Assembly (NCBI RefSeq): GCF_036516575.1
Contig: NZ_DATBTY010000073.1
Coordinates: forward strand, 186,001-250,000
Reading direction: 5' to 3'
DNA: 64,000 nucleotides
Source: Cerasibacillus sp036516575
GTDB taxonomy: Bacteria; Bacillota; Bacilli; Bacillales; Amphibacillaceae
In this document: positions 9,075 through 19,393 of the stretch, piece after piece
Layout: each line of letters starts with the position of its first letter
How positions within the stretch are numbered: the stretch's first letter is position 1
Made by a program: the position numbers and the translations under genes
The notes under the pieces: generated by a model
The model's database searches: none
The model's input: only the letters and a program-made list of their open reading frames with translations
Told to the model about the DNA's origin: nothing

Positions 9075-10382
9075 ATGACTGTTGATACGGAACAGATTTA
9101 CACGAAAGATTATATTGAGCAGTTTTCAAAGGATAGAAATGAACCAGAGTGGATGAAAACGTTACGCCTTGAAGCATTGGAACAGTCAGCGACTCTAGAA
9201 ATGCCTAAACCTGATAAAACAAGTATTGTCAGATGGAATTTCAGTCGCTTTAAACATGATTATGTACAAGGTGAATCAATCGAATCATTGGAACATCTAC
9301 CTGAAGAAATAAAAGATTTCTTTGACCCGGAGAATTTACCTGAGAACTTACTCATTCAAAGAAATAACTCCATTGCATATGCATCACTAAGCAATGAACT
9401 AAAAGAAAAAGGTGTTATCTTTACAGATATTTTCACAGCCTTACAAGAACACGAAGATCTCGTGAAAAAATATTACATGAAAGATGCTGTCTCTGTTGAC
9501 GAACATCGTTTAACTGCTTTACATGCAGCACTTATGAATGGTGGTATCTTTGTATACGTTCCTAAAAACGTAGAAGTCAAGACCCCATTACAAGTCGTGT
9601 TCTGGCAAGAAGATCCAACAATTGCCTACTTCAACCATGTGATTGTTGTTGCTGAATCTAATAGTTCGGTCAATTATGTGGAAAACTATATTTCAAACAA
9701 TGAAGATGAAACAGTTGCAAATATTGTTACGGAAGTTTTTGCCCATGATAACGCAAGAATCACATTTGGTGCGGTTGATAACTTTGCGACAGGAACTACG
9801 ATTTATACGAACCGTCGCGGTGTTGCACATCGTGATGCAACGATTAATTGGTCAATCGGACAAATGAACGATGGAAACACGATCTTTGAAAACATTACAG
9901 AACTTGTTGGTGACAATTCATTATGTCATGCGAATACAGTGACGGTTGGTCGTGGGAAACAAATCCAAAACATTACGGCTAAAACAATCCACTGGGGTAG
10001 AAATGCAGAAGGTTATATTTTACAACACGGTGTCATGAAAGATAGCGCAAGTAATGTCTTTAATGGCATTGGTAAAATCGAAAACGGAGCATCTGGTTCT
10101 AACGCTGAGCAAACATCACGTGTCCTCATGTTGAGTGAAAAAGCACGCGGTGATGCGAACCCGATCCTTCTTATCGAAGAAGATGACGTTATGGCAGGTC
10201 ACGCGGCTTCAGTCGGTCGAGTGGACCCATTGCAGCTATACTATTTAATGAGTCGTGGAATTACAAAACAAGAAGCGGAAAAGCTCATTATTCACGGATT
10301 CCTTGAGCCAGTTGTTTCACAATTACCACTTGAATCGGTGAAAAAACAACTAAAACAAGTTATTGAAAGGAAGATAAACTAA
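9075..10382 (+). CDS. sufD: Fe-S cluster assembly protein SufD
   Basis: A 435-residue SufBD-family protein. The N-terminal helical region (to about 100) is followed by the right-handed beta-helix core and the C-terminal helical domain containing MSRGITKQEAEKLIIHGFLEP. It pairs with SufB and SufC to form the scaffold. It starts 15 bases after sufC and its stop codon overlaps the sufS start by one base. Confidence 0.96.
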   Translation: MTVDTEQIYTKDYIEQFSKDRNEPEWMKTLRLEALEQSATLEMPKPDKTSIVRWNFSRFKHDYVQGESIESLEHLPEEIKDFFDPENLPENLLIQRNNSIAYASLSNELKEKGVIFTDIFTALQEHEDLVKKYYMKDAVSVDEHRLTALHAALMNGGIFVYVPKNVEVKTPLQVVFWQEDPTIAYFNHVIVVAESNSSVNYVENYISNNEDETVANIVTEVFAHDNARITFGAVDNFATGTTIYTNRRGVAHRDATINWSIGQMNDGNTIFENITELVGDNSLCHANTVTVGRGKQIQNITAKTIHWGRNAEGYILQHGVMKDSASNVFNGIGKIENGASGSNAEQTSRVLMLSEKARGDANPILLIEEDDVMAGHAASVGRVDPLQLYYLMSRGITKQEAEKLIIHGFLEPVVSQLPLESVKKQLKQVIERKIN

Positions 10383-11602
10383 TGGATGTTAAAGCCATTC
10401 GCGAGATGTTTCCGATTTTAAACCAGGAAATCAATGGTCATCCGTTAGTCTATCTCGATTCATCTGCAACGGCTCAAAAGCCGATTACAGTTATCGAAGC
10501 TGTCAATGAATATTACCGCAAAAACAATGCAAATGTTCATCGCGGTGTGCATACATTGGGCTCACGTGCTACTGATCAATATGAAGGGGCACGTGAGAAG
10601 GTTCGTCAGTTTCTCCATGCTAAAAGTACGGCGGAAATTATCTTTACCCGGGGAACGACCACTTCGATTAATATGGTCGCTTATGGCTATGCACGTCATC
10701 AATTAAAAAAAGGTGATGAAATTGTTCTAACGCCAATGGAACATCATAGTAATATTATTCCATGGCAACAAGCTGCGAAAGCAACAGGCGCCACATTAAA
10801 ATATATTCCATTACAAGAAGATGGCACTGTTACTTTAGAAGATGTGAAAAAGACGGTGACAACGAACACAAAAATTGTTGCCATCGCACATGTATCGAAT
10901 GTACTAGGAACGATTAATCCGATTAAAGAAATTGCTCAAATCGCGCATCAAAACGGTGCTATTCTTGTCGTTGACGGTGCTCAAGGTGCACCACATATGG
11001 AAGTTGATGTACAAGATTTAGATTGTGATTTCTACGCACTATCAGGTCACAAAATGGGCGCTCCAACAGGCATTGGTGTCCTCTATGGAAAGAAAGACTT
11101 GTTAGAAGTGATGGAACCTGTTGAATTTGGTGGCGAGATGATAGACTTTGTTGATCTATATGATTCAACATGGAAAGAACTCCCATGGAAATTCGAAGGT
11201 GGGACACCAATAATCGCAGGTGCCATTGGGTTAGGTGCGGCAATTGATTTCCTTCAAGATGTTGGAATGGATAACATTTTACAACATGAGGAAAAATTAG
11301 CTGACTACGCACTAGAAAAGATGCGCACCATTGATGGAATCGAGATTTACGGGCCTGAGAAAAGAGCAGCTCTTGTCACATTCAACTTAGATGATGTCCA
11401 CCCACATGATGTCGCAACCGTTCTAGATGCAGAAGGAATCGCTGTCCGTGCGGGTCACCATTGTGCTCAGCCATTAATGAAATGGTTAGATGTAACAGCA
11501 ACCGCAAGAGCAAGTTTTTATTTATATAATACGACTGAAGATATCGATCGATTAGTAGAAGGACTTCTAAAAACGAAGGAGTATTTCAATCATGTCTTTT
11601 AA
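10382..11602 (+). CDS. sufS: Cysteine desulfurase SufS
   Basis: A 406-residue PLP-dependent class-V aminotransferase-fold enzyme that takes sulfur from cysteine as a persulfide. The PLP lysine is in ALSGHKMGAPTG (about residue 224) and the catalytic Cys is in RAGHHCAQPLM (about residue 361), the short active loop of group-II desulfurases. The ATG overlaps the sufD stop and the end overlaps sufU by 11 bases, so expression is tightly coupled. SufU is the expected sulfur acceptor. Confidence 0.96.
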   Translation: MDVKAIREMFPILNQEINGHPLVYLDSSATAQKPITVIEAVNEYYRKNNANVHRGVHTLGSRATDQYEGAREKVRQFLHAKSTAEIIFTRGTTTSINMVAYGYARHQLKKGDEIVLTPMEHHSNIIPWQQAAKATGATLKYIPLQEDGTVTLEDVKKTVTTNTKIVAIAHVSNVLGTINPIKEIAQIAHQNGAILVVDGAQGAPHMEVDVQDLDCDFYALSGHKMGAPTGIGVLYGKKDLLEVMEPVEFGGEMIDFVDLYDSTWKELPWKFEGGTPIIAGAIGLGAAIDFLQDVGMDNILQHEEKLADYALEKMRTIDGIEIYGPEKRAALVTFNLDDVHPHDVATVLDAEGIAVRAGHHCAQPLMKWLDVTATARASFYLYNTTEDIDRLVEGLLKTKEYFNHVF

Positions 11603-12029
11603 TAACCTAGATACATTATATCGACAAGTCATCATGGACCATTATAAAAGTCCACGAAATCGCGGTAAATTTGAAGGCGATGTTTTGACAGTCGATTTAA
11701 ATAACCCGACATGTGGTGACAGAATTGAATTACAAATGAAAGTCGATGATGGTGTCATTGAAGACGTTAAGTTTTTAGGTGAAGGATGTTCCATCAGCAT
11801 GGCCTCTGCATCAATGATGACAGAAGCCGTCAAAGGTAAAAAAGTTGACGAAGCACTGAAAATGTCAGAGCTTTTCTCTGATATGATGCTCGGTAAAGAT
11901 ATTGACTTTGATGAAATGGATTCTGGCGATATTGCAGCACTTCAAGGTGTATCACAATTCCCAGCCCGCATCAAATGTGCCACACTGTCTTGGAAAGCGA
12001 TGGAACAAGGTGTGAAGAAAGAAGACTAA
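11592..12029 (+). CDS. sufU: Zinc-dependent sulfurtransferase SufU
   Basis: A 145-residue IscU-like fold. Zinc/sulfur ligands are visible: Cys in NPTCGD (about 41), Asp43, Cys in GEGCSIS (about 66) and Cys in IKCATLSW (about 128). It keeps the insert typical of Gram-positive SufU. In B. subtilis SufU accepts sulfur from SufS rather than serving as a true scaffold. It overlaps sufS. Confidence 0.95.
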   Translation: MSFNNLDTLYRQVIMDHYKSPRNRGKFEGDVLTVDLNNPTCGDRIELQMKVDDGVIEDVKFLGEGCSISMASASMMTEAVKGKKVDEALKMSELFSDMMLGKDIDFDEMDSGDIAALQGVSQFPARIKCATLSWKAMEQGVKKED

Positions 12030-12081
12030 GTCAATGCGTTTTTTGAACACATTGAAAAATATTTAAGGGAGGTTGTAAGCA

Positions 12082-13479
12082 ATGGCGAAAGATTTGCCAG
12101 TGTCTGATGAATATAAATATGGTTTTCGTGATAAAGACGTTTCGATTTTCCGTACTGAAAGAGGTTTAACACGTGAAGTCGTTGAAGAAATTTCTAAGAT
12201 GAAAGAAGAGCCAGAGTGGATGCTTGAATTCCGCTTGAAATCATTAGAACATTTCTTCGAGCGGCCGATGCCAATGTGGGGAGGCGACTTATCAGAACTT
12301 GATTTTGATGAGATTGTCTACTACGTTAAACCATCAGAAAAACAAGGGCGTACATGGGATGAAGTGCCTGACGAAATTAAACAGACATTCGATAAATTAG
12401 GTATCCCTGAAGCAGAGCAGAAGTACCTAGCAGGTGTATCCGCACAGTATGAATCAGAAGTTGTATATCAAAGCTTACAAGAAGATTTAGAAGAAATGGG
12501 AATCATCTTTACCGATACAGATTCAGCCCTTAAAGAGCATGAAGAACTGTTTAAACAATATTTCGGAAAAGTTGTCCCACCAACTGATAACAAATTCGCA
12601 GCACTAAACTCAGCTGTATGGTCAGGTGGATCATTTATTTACGTTCCACCAGGTGTAAAAGCAACGACACCATTACAAGCATACTTTAGAATTAACTCGG
12701 AAAATATGGGGCAATTCGAAAGAACATTAATTATCGTTGATGAAGGTGCATCTGTCCACTATGTTGAAGGATGTACAGCACCAGTTTACACAACAAACTC
12801 ACTACACTCAGCGGTCGTTGAAATCTTCGTTAAAGAGAATGCATATTGCCGTTACACAACCATCCAAAACTGGGCAAATAACGTCTATAACCTCGTTACA
12901 AAACGTGCAACATGTGACGCGAACGCCACAATGGAATGGATTGACGGTAACATCGGTTCTAAAGTAACGATGAAATACCCTGCGGTCTTACTAAGAGGTG
13001 AGGGTGCAAGAGGTAACACATTATCGATTGCTATCGCAGGAAGAGGTCAAACACAAGACGCTGGTGCGAAAATGCATCATTTAGCACCAAATACATCTTC
13101 ATCCATCGTGTCTAAATCTATTTCAAAACAAGGTGGAAAAGTAAACTACCGTGGTCTTGTCCAATTCGGTCGTAAAGCAGACAACGCGAAAGCAACAATC
13201 GAGTGTGATACGTTACTTCTAGATAACGAATCGATTTCCGACACAATTCCATACAACGAAGTATATAACGATAACATCTCACTTGAACACGAAGCGAAAG
13301 TATCAAAAGTATCTGAAGAACAATTATTCTATCTCATGAGCCGCGGCCTAGGCGAACAAGAAGCAACAGAAATGATTGTCATGGGCTTCATCGAACCATT
13401 CACAAAAGAACTACCGATGGAATATGCGGTTGAGATGAACAGATTGATTAAGTTCGAGATGGAAGGATCTATTGGTTAA
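12082..13479 (+). CDS. sufB: Fe-S cluster assembly scaffold SufB
   Basis: A 465-residue SufB, the scaffold on which clusters form. The length and the conserved core SAVWSGGSFIYVPPG, YVEGCTAP and the C-terminal MSRGLGEQEATEMIV region fit the family. It has its own GGGAGG site 53 bases after sufU and ends the operon at a strong terminator. Confidence 0.97.
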   Translation: MAKDLPVSDEYKYGFRDKDVSIFRTERGLTREVVEEISKMKEEPEWMLEFRLKSLEHFFERPMPMWGGDLSELDFDEIVYYVKPSEKQGRTWDEVPDEIKQTFDKLGIPEAEQKYLAGVSAQYESEVVYQSLQEDLEEMGIIFTDTDSALKEHEELFKQYFGKVVPPTDNKFAALNSAVWSGGSFIYVPPGVKATTPLQAYFRINSENMGQFERTLIIVDEGASVHYVEGCTAPVYTTNSLHSAVVEIFVKENAYCRYTTIQNWANNVYNLVTKRATCDANATMEWIDGNIGSKVTMKYPAVLLRGEGARGNTLSIAIAGRGQTQDAGAKMHHLAPNTSSSIVSKSISKQGGKVNYRGLVQFGRKADNAKATIECDTLLLDNESISDTIPYNEVYNDNISLEHEAKVSKVSEEQLFYLMSRGLGEQEATEMIVMGFIEPFTKELPMEYAVEMNRLIKFEMEGSIG

Positions 13480-13490
13480 TTAGTAAAATA

Positions 13491-13521
13491 AACCCCGTCA
13501 CTGTGGTGTGGCGGGGTTTTT
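13491..13521 (+). terminator. Terminator of the suf operon
   Basis: Arms AACCCCG and CGGGGTT with a loop and a T run, 11 bases after the sufB stop. Confidence 0.85.
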
Positions 13522-13760
13522 AGTTGTAAAGAGTGCCATATTCTGTGCTTCCAGAGGTTTAGTAAATACATTCCGAATATAGTACTGTTTCATGTCCTGT
13601 TTTACTTCGTTCAGAAACAACAAACATATATGTTATAATTATGGACGAAATTGCCAATTCATGATGCTAGTTCGGGAAACATCTTAGAAATCTGATACGA
13701 TAAAAATACGTTAGAAGATAAACAAAGCAATCTATAAATAGGTATTTTAGGAGTGAAGAA

Positions 13761-13961
13761 ATGGAAGTATTTGAAGAAGGTATAATAAGTGGTATAGGGT
13801 TTATTATAGCGATTATTGGACTCATCATATTTGGTATCGGTAAACAAATGCCATATATTCGTTTTTTCTTTGGTGATCGCAGCATGTTTAGTCAGTTTTT
13901 TTGGGGAGCAATTATCTTTTTTATTGGATTAGGTATCATTTATCTTGGAAGATTGTTTTGA
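13761..13961 (+). CDS. Small two-TM membrane protein
   Basis: A 66-residue protein with two hydrophobic segments (about residues 9-27 and 46-64) joined by a basic/aromatic loop. The site TTTAGGAGTG eight bases before the ATG, and a TATAAT at about 13634, support a real gene. I do not recognise the family. It stands alone between the suf terminator and a phosphatase gene. Confidence 0.65.
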   Translation: MEVFEEGIISGIGFIIAIIGLIIFGIGKQMPYIRFFFGDRSMFSQFFWGAIIFFIGLGIIYLGRLF

Positions 13962-13993
13962 ATAGATATCTAATTTAAAAAGCTATTATTAAC

Positions 13994-14135
13994 TAATCAA
14001 TAGACTTACTAAGACTAATAAATAATGGAATTAGAGATTTTCCTATTTCACTTACACGATAAGTAATGTTAAGTTTGTATGGTAAATTGAAATCATTACG
14101 TGTTTAAAACACGATCATAGAAAGTCTATTGATTA
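13994..14135. repeat. 14-bp perfect inverted repeat bounding 114 bp
   Basis: TAATCAATAGACTT (13994-14007) and its exact complement AAGTCTATTGATTA (14122-14135) face each other. The palindrome GTGTTTAAAACAC lies inside at 14100-14112. There are no flanking genes of a transposon; it may be a small MITE-like element or a structured 3' end. Confidence 0.5.
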
Positions 14136-14171
14136 ATAGATTCTTACAAAGAATAAAATGGATGTGGTGAT

Positions 14172-14933
14172 TTGAATACATTTGTTTGTTCTGACATTCA
14201 TGGTGAGTATGAAGCATGGATGCAGGCTTTAAAGAAAAGCAAATTGAATTTAGAGGCTGGTGATCGACTCATTCTTATTGGTGATTTGATTGATCGAGGT
14301 AAAGGGAGTTTGAAATGTTTGACGTATGTTTTTAAGTTGATGGAAAAGTACCCGAGTCAAGTCACCTATCTAATGGGAAATCATGAGGAGATATTTTTAG
14401 ATTTTGTCAATCGGCCGAAACCGGACAATCAATTCGATTATATGGAGATGATGAGATCTGGTGAAAGATGGATTCGGAATGGCGGCCTAGCAACAGTTCA
14501 GTCGATGTTCGATGAGTCTTTTGAAAGTTATTATGATCTTTATGAGATGTTAAATAAGAAGTATGTTGATCTGATACAGAAAATGAATGATCTCCCGCTG
14601 TATTTAATAGACGATGACAATCGATGCGTGTATGTTCATGCGGGATTTAAAAGTGGTGTTCCTCTCTCGAAGCAAAAGCGTGAAGATATGCTGTGGATTC
14701 GTCATGAATTTTATAAACAATTCAAAGCAATTTCCGGAGACGTTTTAAACGATAAATTAATTATTCACGGTCATACACCTGTTAAATATTTTTCTGATTG
14801 GAATGGAGAAGGATATTATCACGGTGGACATCATCTTTGTATAGATGGTGGTGCCTATGATGGCGGGGCGATACTTGTTTTAAAAGTAGAAGATTTGAGT
14901 TTTGTAGAAGTATCTTGTGATAAACTAATTTAA
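14172..14933 (+). CDS. PP2A/ApaH-like metallophosphatase
   Basis: A 253-residue calcineurin-like phosphoesterase of the serine/threonine phosphatase type. Metal and phosphate motifs are in order: SDIHGE (about 7), GDLIDRG (about 38), MGNHEE (about 70), IHGHTP (about 196) and a C-terminal DGGA. Relatives include bacterial PrpE/Ap4A-hydrolase and protein phosphatases. The start is a TTG with a weak GGTG site, so the N-terminus is fixed mainly by the motif position. It is a single-gene unit. Confidence 0.85.
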   Translation: MNTFVCSDIHGEYEAWMQALKKSKLNLEAGDRLILIGDLIDRGKGSLKCLTYVFKLMEKYPSQVTYLMGNHEEIFLDFVNRPKPDNQFDYMEMMRSGERWIRNGGLATVQSMFDESFESYYDLYEMLNKKYVDLIQKMNDLPLYLIDDDNRCVYVHAGFKSGVPLSKQKREDMLWIRHEFYKQFKAISGDVLNDKLIIHGHTPVKYFSDWNGEGYYHGGHHLCIDGGAYDGGAILVLKVEDLSFVEVSCDKLI

Positions 14934-14991
14934 AATCACAAAAATGCTAGAGCCAAAAAATAATCATTATCTTATAGAATGACGGAGGAAA

Positions 14992-16278
14992 TTATCCTCC
15001 GCCATCATTTCTTGAATTGTATTTAAAACTAATATAGTTAAGGGCCATAAATACTAAACTAAGTCCTAATGTCACAATGATTCCCATTGTCATTGTGAAA
15101 TCTGTATTCAGTGTTTGTAATTGAATTTCATGTGTGATGACTTTATCTGTATCTATATAACTAAATGGGTTGTACGGGTGTGAAATCAAGGTTCCTACAA
15201 AGGTGAGAATTCCAACGATGATCATATTAAATATAGGTTCTTTTATAAATTGAGAAACGAGAAAATACATCGTATAAATCAGTAGACTCATAACAATGGC
15301 CAAAACTAGAGTCTGAGTTAAATATTTTTGCAAAGGGATAAAATGAAACGTATCTTCGACGATATTTCGATTCATGTATTCTGTTGTGTATCCATCATAA
15401 ACAAGAATAGGATATTTCAAATCACCAAATCCATGCATGATTGTGCCGACTGCTATGGGTACGCCCAACATGATTAAGACAAAGAGTAATATTCCTAAGT
15501 AACCAGTGACATACTTGGTAAAAAATAATTTTGTTCGATGTAGTGGTAAGACTTGATAAAAACGAATATGGTTGTTTTTCTTTGTATCTGAAGAAAATGT
15601 ATTTCCAAATATAAAACTACCAATTAAGATGATAATTGGAATATATAATGATTGAATAAGCTGATACAAATAGTAAATACCTTCTCTTCCATATCGCTTT
15701 GTCTCTTCTTGCCACAATGCCAATGTTCTTCCACTAAAACTATCATAGATTGTCGGTAAATACATGTTAGTTGTGATATTTTGCATAAACGGCTTAATAT
15801 CATTTTCTAGCATATATTTGACTTCCTCATAGGAAGCTCGAAGTGTAAAATTTGTAATTTCTTGATTTTCAAAATTAGCATCTGCTGGTTCCTCTGGGGG
15901 AGGATAGGCAAAGAGCTTGAGCTGCTTTAATTCATGTTGAAAAATCTTTTTCCAATCTTCGTTTTGATAGGCTTCTTTCATCATTAGGTAATGCTCATGC
16001 GTTGAACGAGCATGTTCTTCCATAAATGTGGCCTCTTCCAATACTTCTTCATCTTTAGCTCGTTGTGCTTCTTTCTTTTTGATTTCCCAATCTACTTGAT
16101 CTTGTTTATATAAATCAATTAAAAAATCGTTATGGTTTGTCACCTTTTTTTGCACCTGTTCAGCCAGATTGAAGTGAAGTAGGTAAATTGTAGAAACAGC
16201 TAATATACTCAACATGAGCATGACCCGTGTTGTTTTCTTTTTTATCAATCTTTTACTTTCAAATGAAAATATCCTCAT
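14992..16278 (-). CDS. ABC-2 transporter permease subunit
   Basis: A 428-residue membrane protein with one N-terminal membrane segment, a large charged extracytoplasmic region (about 45-215, rich in Glu/Lys) and five or six C-terminal segments. This is the ABC-2 layout of NatB/YhaP-like exporters. It overlaps the preceding permease gene by four bases (ATGA), so both subunits are probably made in equal amounts. The substrate is unknown. Confidence 0.82.
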   Translation of the reverse strand: MRIFSFESKRLIKKKTTRVMLMLSILAVSTIYLLHFNLAEQVQKKVTNHNDFLIDLYKQDQVDWEIKKKEAQRAKDEEVLEEATFMEEHARSTHEHYLMMKEAYQNEDWKKIFQHELKQLKLFAYPPPEEPADANFENQEITNFTLRASYEEVKYMLENDIKPFMQNITTNMYLPTIYDSFSGRTLALWQEETKRYGREGIYYLYQLIQSLYIPIIILIGSFIFGNTFSSDTKKNNHIRFYQVLPLHRTKLFFTKYVTGYLGILLFVLIMLGVPIAVGTIMHGFGDLKYPILVYDGYTTEYMNRNIVEDTFHFIPLQKYLTQTLVLAIVMSLLIYTMYFLVSQFIKEPIFNMIIVGILTFVGTLISHPYNPFSYIDTDKVITHEIQLQTLNTDFTMTMGIIVTLGLSLVFMALNYISFKYNSRNDGGG

Positions 16279-17387
16279 GATTGATAATCCCTCCTTTGAC
16301 TAGCTTTAATGGCTAGAAGGAGCATGATAATCGTGACCAAAAAGCTGAAAATGGCTCCCAACCAGGAAGCTGCTTCATGCTGTAACACTGTAAAATCTAA
16401 ATCTTGATAACTCCAAGGAAGTAATGGGTGTGCGCCTCCGTTTTTAATGATTAATAAATTTATACTAAATAAAATGAATAAAACGATATGGACAATCAAT
16501 GTGTTTTTTACAAGAAAAGAAAGACAAATAAAAACACTCATCAGTACGAATAGATAAATGACACTAAAAATAATCGATTGTTGTACGTAATCCCCTGCTG
16601 AAATAAATGTCATATCCTTAGTGAAAAACGGATAATTAAATAGACTCTTTACCTCGCTACCAAATAAACGAGAAATCGTATAAGCTGACAAGAAGACGAC
16701 AAACAACCAAGCCATTCCTGCTAATACTAAACTGATCCATTTTGATACGACCATACGAGTAGATGATATAGGTAAAACATAGGTTAATTTAATCGTTTTA
16801 TCATCAAACTCTCTCGCAATTGGTGTCCCGATGATGACTAATAAGATAAAAAATCCAAACGTATTGACAAGTAATTGAACAGTTTGTTTCATAAACACAG
16901 CCGGTTGAATAGAAATTGCAAGATTTTCTTTCGGTAATTCGTTTTTTAATAGTTTATTATTTAATTTGATTTCATCTTCCATTTCAGGTTGTGACATCGG
17001 ATAGCGTTTGTCTAATGATTGGTAATGCATAGCTAATTCATACACATCATTTTCTAATTGTAGTGCCTTCATATGTCCATCCTCAGTTATATGTGTGATT
17101 AAATCTTGTAGTTTAGCATATAACGTTTTACCAACTTCTATTGATTCTTCAAGTGTTGAATCAGCACCTTCACCAATTTCAGATTGTCTCTTTTGATCCG
17201 TGACCAACTGTGATGTTACTTCAGATGAGTGATGACGGAAAAATTCCACACGTTCAGCTTTGACCATATCTTGTTGCATATCATTACGAATAAATAAACA
17301 GGCTATTAAAAGGATCGTCATTAGGAGAAAGAAGATAAAAACTCTTAAGCGACATAGTTTTTTCCATTCGAATTTGATCATATGCAT
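16275..17387 (-). CDS. ABC-2 transporter permease subunit
   Basis: A 370-residue ABC-2 permease with the same design as its downstream partner: an N-terminal segment, an extracytoplasmic domain to about residue 165, then about five segments including the typical GTPIAREFDDKTIKLTYVLPIS cytoplasmic loop before TM3. It lies six bases after the ATPase gene and overlaps the next permease. Confidence 0.82.
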   Translation of the reverse strand: MHMIKFEWKKLCRLRVFIFFLLMTILLIACLFIRNDMQQDMVKAERVEFFRHHSSEVTSQLVTDQKRQSEIGEGADSTLEESIEVGKTLYAKLQDLITHITEDGHMKALQLENDVYELAMHYQSLDKRYPMSQPEMEDEIKLNNKLLKNELPKENLAISIQPAVFMKQTVQLLVNTFGFFILLVIIGTPIAREFDDKTIKLTYVLPISSTRMVVSKWISLVLAGMAWLFVVFLSAYTISRLFGSEVKSLFNYPFFTKDMTFISAGDYVQQSIIFSVIYLFVLMSVFICLSFLVKNTLIVHIVLFILFSINLLIIKNGGAHPLLPWSYQDLDFTVLQHEAASWLGAIFSFLVTIIMLLLAIKASQRRDYQS

Positions 17388-17393
17388 CGCTCG

Positions 17394-18278
17394 TTAGCCT
17401 CGCTCAAAGTACGTTTCATACAATTTTTCAGAGCCAGAAACTTCTTTTTGTATATCTAAGATCGTCATACCGTTATTCTGAATCTGTTGAATGCATTCAT
17501 TTAAATCCTTTTCTCCTATTATGACATGGATTGTTTCATTTTCATCGATGATGTTGTATCCGGCATCTTTTAATATTTGTTTTGCCATCGATTGATGAGA
17601 TAGTTTGAATCTATACTCTGTTTTGGTATGTTCGCGACGATCAACTTCAATTAATTTTCCATCTTTTAAAAAGATAATCTGATTGGTTACACGATCAATT
17701 TCAGCTAAGTTGTGAGAGGATAAAATAATCGTTGTGCCATGTTTCACTAGTTCAAGAAGGATTTTACGCATCAGTATCGCACTTGATGGATCGAGACCAT
17801 TTAATGGCTCATCCATGAATAAGAGCTTAGGTTTGTTGACTATTGAAAGAGCTACAAGTAAATGTTGTTTCATTCCAAGAGAGTATGTGCCGATCCTTTT
17901 ATGTAAGTAACTTTCCATACCTACATATTCAGCGACTTCTTGAATACGACTCTTTGGTAATTCATGCACATCACATACATACTTTAGGTGGTCGTAACCT
18001 GTTAAGTAATGAAATAAAATCGTGTTGTCTTGCAAATAGGAAACCTTTTTAAAGATCTTAAAATTTTTATTCGACTCACCTAGCAACTCAATTTTCCCCG
18101 AATTAATCGGAATGATGTTACATATACAGTTTAGCAATGTTGTTTTGCCGACCCCATTAGGTCCAACTAATGCCCATATCCCTGGTTGTTCAATCGTTAA
18201 ACTGACGTGATCAATGACCTGGTGGGATTTGTACTTTTTATGGACGTCCTGCAACACAAGTATAGATATTTCAATCAC
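17394..18278 (-). CDS. ABC transporter ATP-binding protein
   Basis: A roughly 294-residue ATPase of the drug/Na+ export (CcmA/NatA) class: Walker A GPNGVGKTT, a degenerate signature YSLGMKQH, Walker B LLFMDEPLNGLDP, H-loop SSHNLAE, and a C-terminal accessory domain of about 80 residues. The start is uncertain: GTG at 18278 abuts a GGGGTGATT site, while the frame is open back to 18320. It drives the two permeases that follow. Confidence 0.88.
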   Translation of the reverse strand: MIEISILVLQDVHKKYKSHQVIDHVSLTIEQPGIWALVGPNGVGKTTLLNCICNIIPINSGKIELLGESNKNFKIFKKVSYLQDNTILFHYLTGYDHLKYVCDVHELPKSRIQEVAEYVGMESYLHKRIGTYSLGMKQHLLVALSIVNKPKLLFMDEPLNGLDPSSAILMRKILLELVKHGTTIILSSHNLAEIDRVTNQIIFLKDGKLIEVDRREHTKTEYRFKLSHQSMAKQILKDAGYNIIDENETIHVIIGEKDLNECIQQIQNNGMTILDIQKEVSGSEKLYETYFERG

Positions 18279-18320
18279 CCCTTTTAGATTAGATTGTAGC
18301 ACTGGTTGCAGAAAATGCAA

Positions 18321-18652
18321 TATATTTTAAAAATTTAATTTAGAACGCTGATAGACATCCTGAGTGATTTAATAAATACCGAGGTCATGCAAGTGGATCC
18401 TAATTCAATAGCTCTATTATTATTGAGACTTATTTTTGGTATTTTCAGAAATAAATTATCTTCGTATATAATGCAGTATAATTACTATAAAATGACATCC
18501 AATTCAAATAAGGCTCAGTGGATATAGTGACTTACAAATATTCATTAGCAGAAATTGCCCAGGTTTTGGAAGAACATACAACCATCATTTAGTCTGAAGC
18601 AACCAATCATAAAAAACTCCTGCCACTGCTAAAATGTGACAGGAGTTTTCTT
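18321..18652. other. Gene-free gap with terminator
   Basis: No convincing gene. A 21-codon frame from GTG 18528 reads like a helix-rich scrap but has no support. A terminator with arms AAAAACTCCTGTCAC and GTGACAGGAGTTTT (about 18609-18650) closes the methyltransferase gene on the minus strand. Confidence 0.5.
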
Positions 18653-19393
18653 TTATTTCACTAACTTCACCCGATAACTGAGACAACTAGAAAGTGACAC
18701 GGTTTCGTTGTATGTCCATGTGTCAAAATCCATTGCACCACCGGGGTAGAATGCTTTTACTTTTAGGTTTGCTTGATTGGCAAGTGCTACAATGTCATCT
18801 GGTGAATAGCATGTCAATGTTTGTGTATACACGTTTTCAGGATTATCCTCATGCCACCACGTATCTGTCATCTCATTTGTTTCTTCTATAAACCCGTATT
18901 TACGGGCTACTTCTTTCGTTCCTAAAGGATACATACTCTTTCCATCTATCTTTTTCCAATAGTTTGGTTGATAAATATCAATCAGTGCAACCCCATCATT
19001 ATTCATCCATTCATAGATTCGGTGCAATAGTAATAATTGATCGTCATCATTACCTACGCCAAAACCATCAATATAGAGGATGACATCGAACGTTTCATTA
19101 AGTGGTAAATCATTAAAACTCCCACAAAGTGATTTTACCGATGAAGGAATCGTTTTAGCAAATTCGACCATTTCTGGAACGAGCTCAATTGTTGTGACAT
19201 CTTTTTTTCGATGTGCGATACTTCTTGCTAATTGGCCATTTCCAGCTCCGAGTTCTAATACAGTTTGAAAGTGTCTCCCGATTTGTTGTTCAATTTCATC
19301 GACTTCTTTGTCTAATATGGTTGTTAAATTTATAACGTTTTTAAAATCGTGAAACTGTTTTTTATAAAAATTTAACGCTTCTTCTAATTTCAT
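18653..19393 (-). CDS. Class I SAM-dependent methyltransferase
   Basis: A 246-residue Rossmann-fold methyltransferase. Motif I is VLELGAGNGQLA (about residue 45), the acidic motif II is IELVPEM (about 75), and DVILYIDGFGVG (about 104) is motif IV. A strong AGGAGGAAC site fixes the start. The substrate cannot be told; small-molecule or ubiE/CmoM-like methylation is possible. Confidence 0.85.
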   Translation of the reverse strand: MKLEEALNFYKKQFHDFKNVINLTTILDKEVDEIEQQIGRHFQTVLELGAGNGQLARSIAHRKKDVTTIELVPEMVEFAKTIPSSVKSLCGSFNDLPLNETFDVILYIDGFGVGNDDDQLLLLHRIYEWMNNDGVALIDIYQPNYWKKIDGKSMYPLGTKEVARKYGFIEETNEMTDTWWHEDNPENVYTQTLTCYSPDDIVALANQANLKVKAFYPGGAMDFDTWTYNETVSLSSCLSYRVKLVK

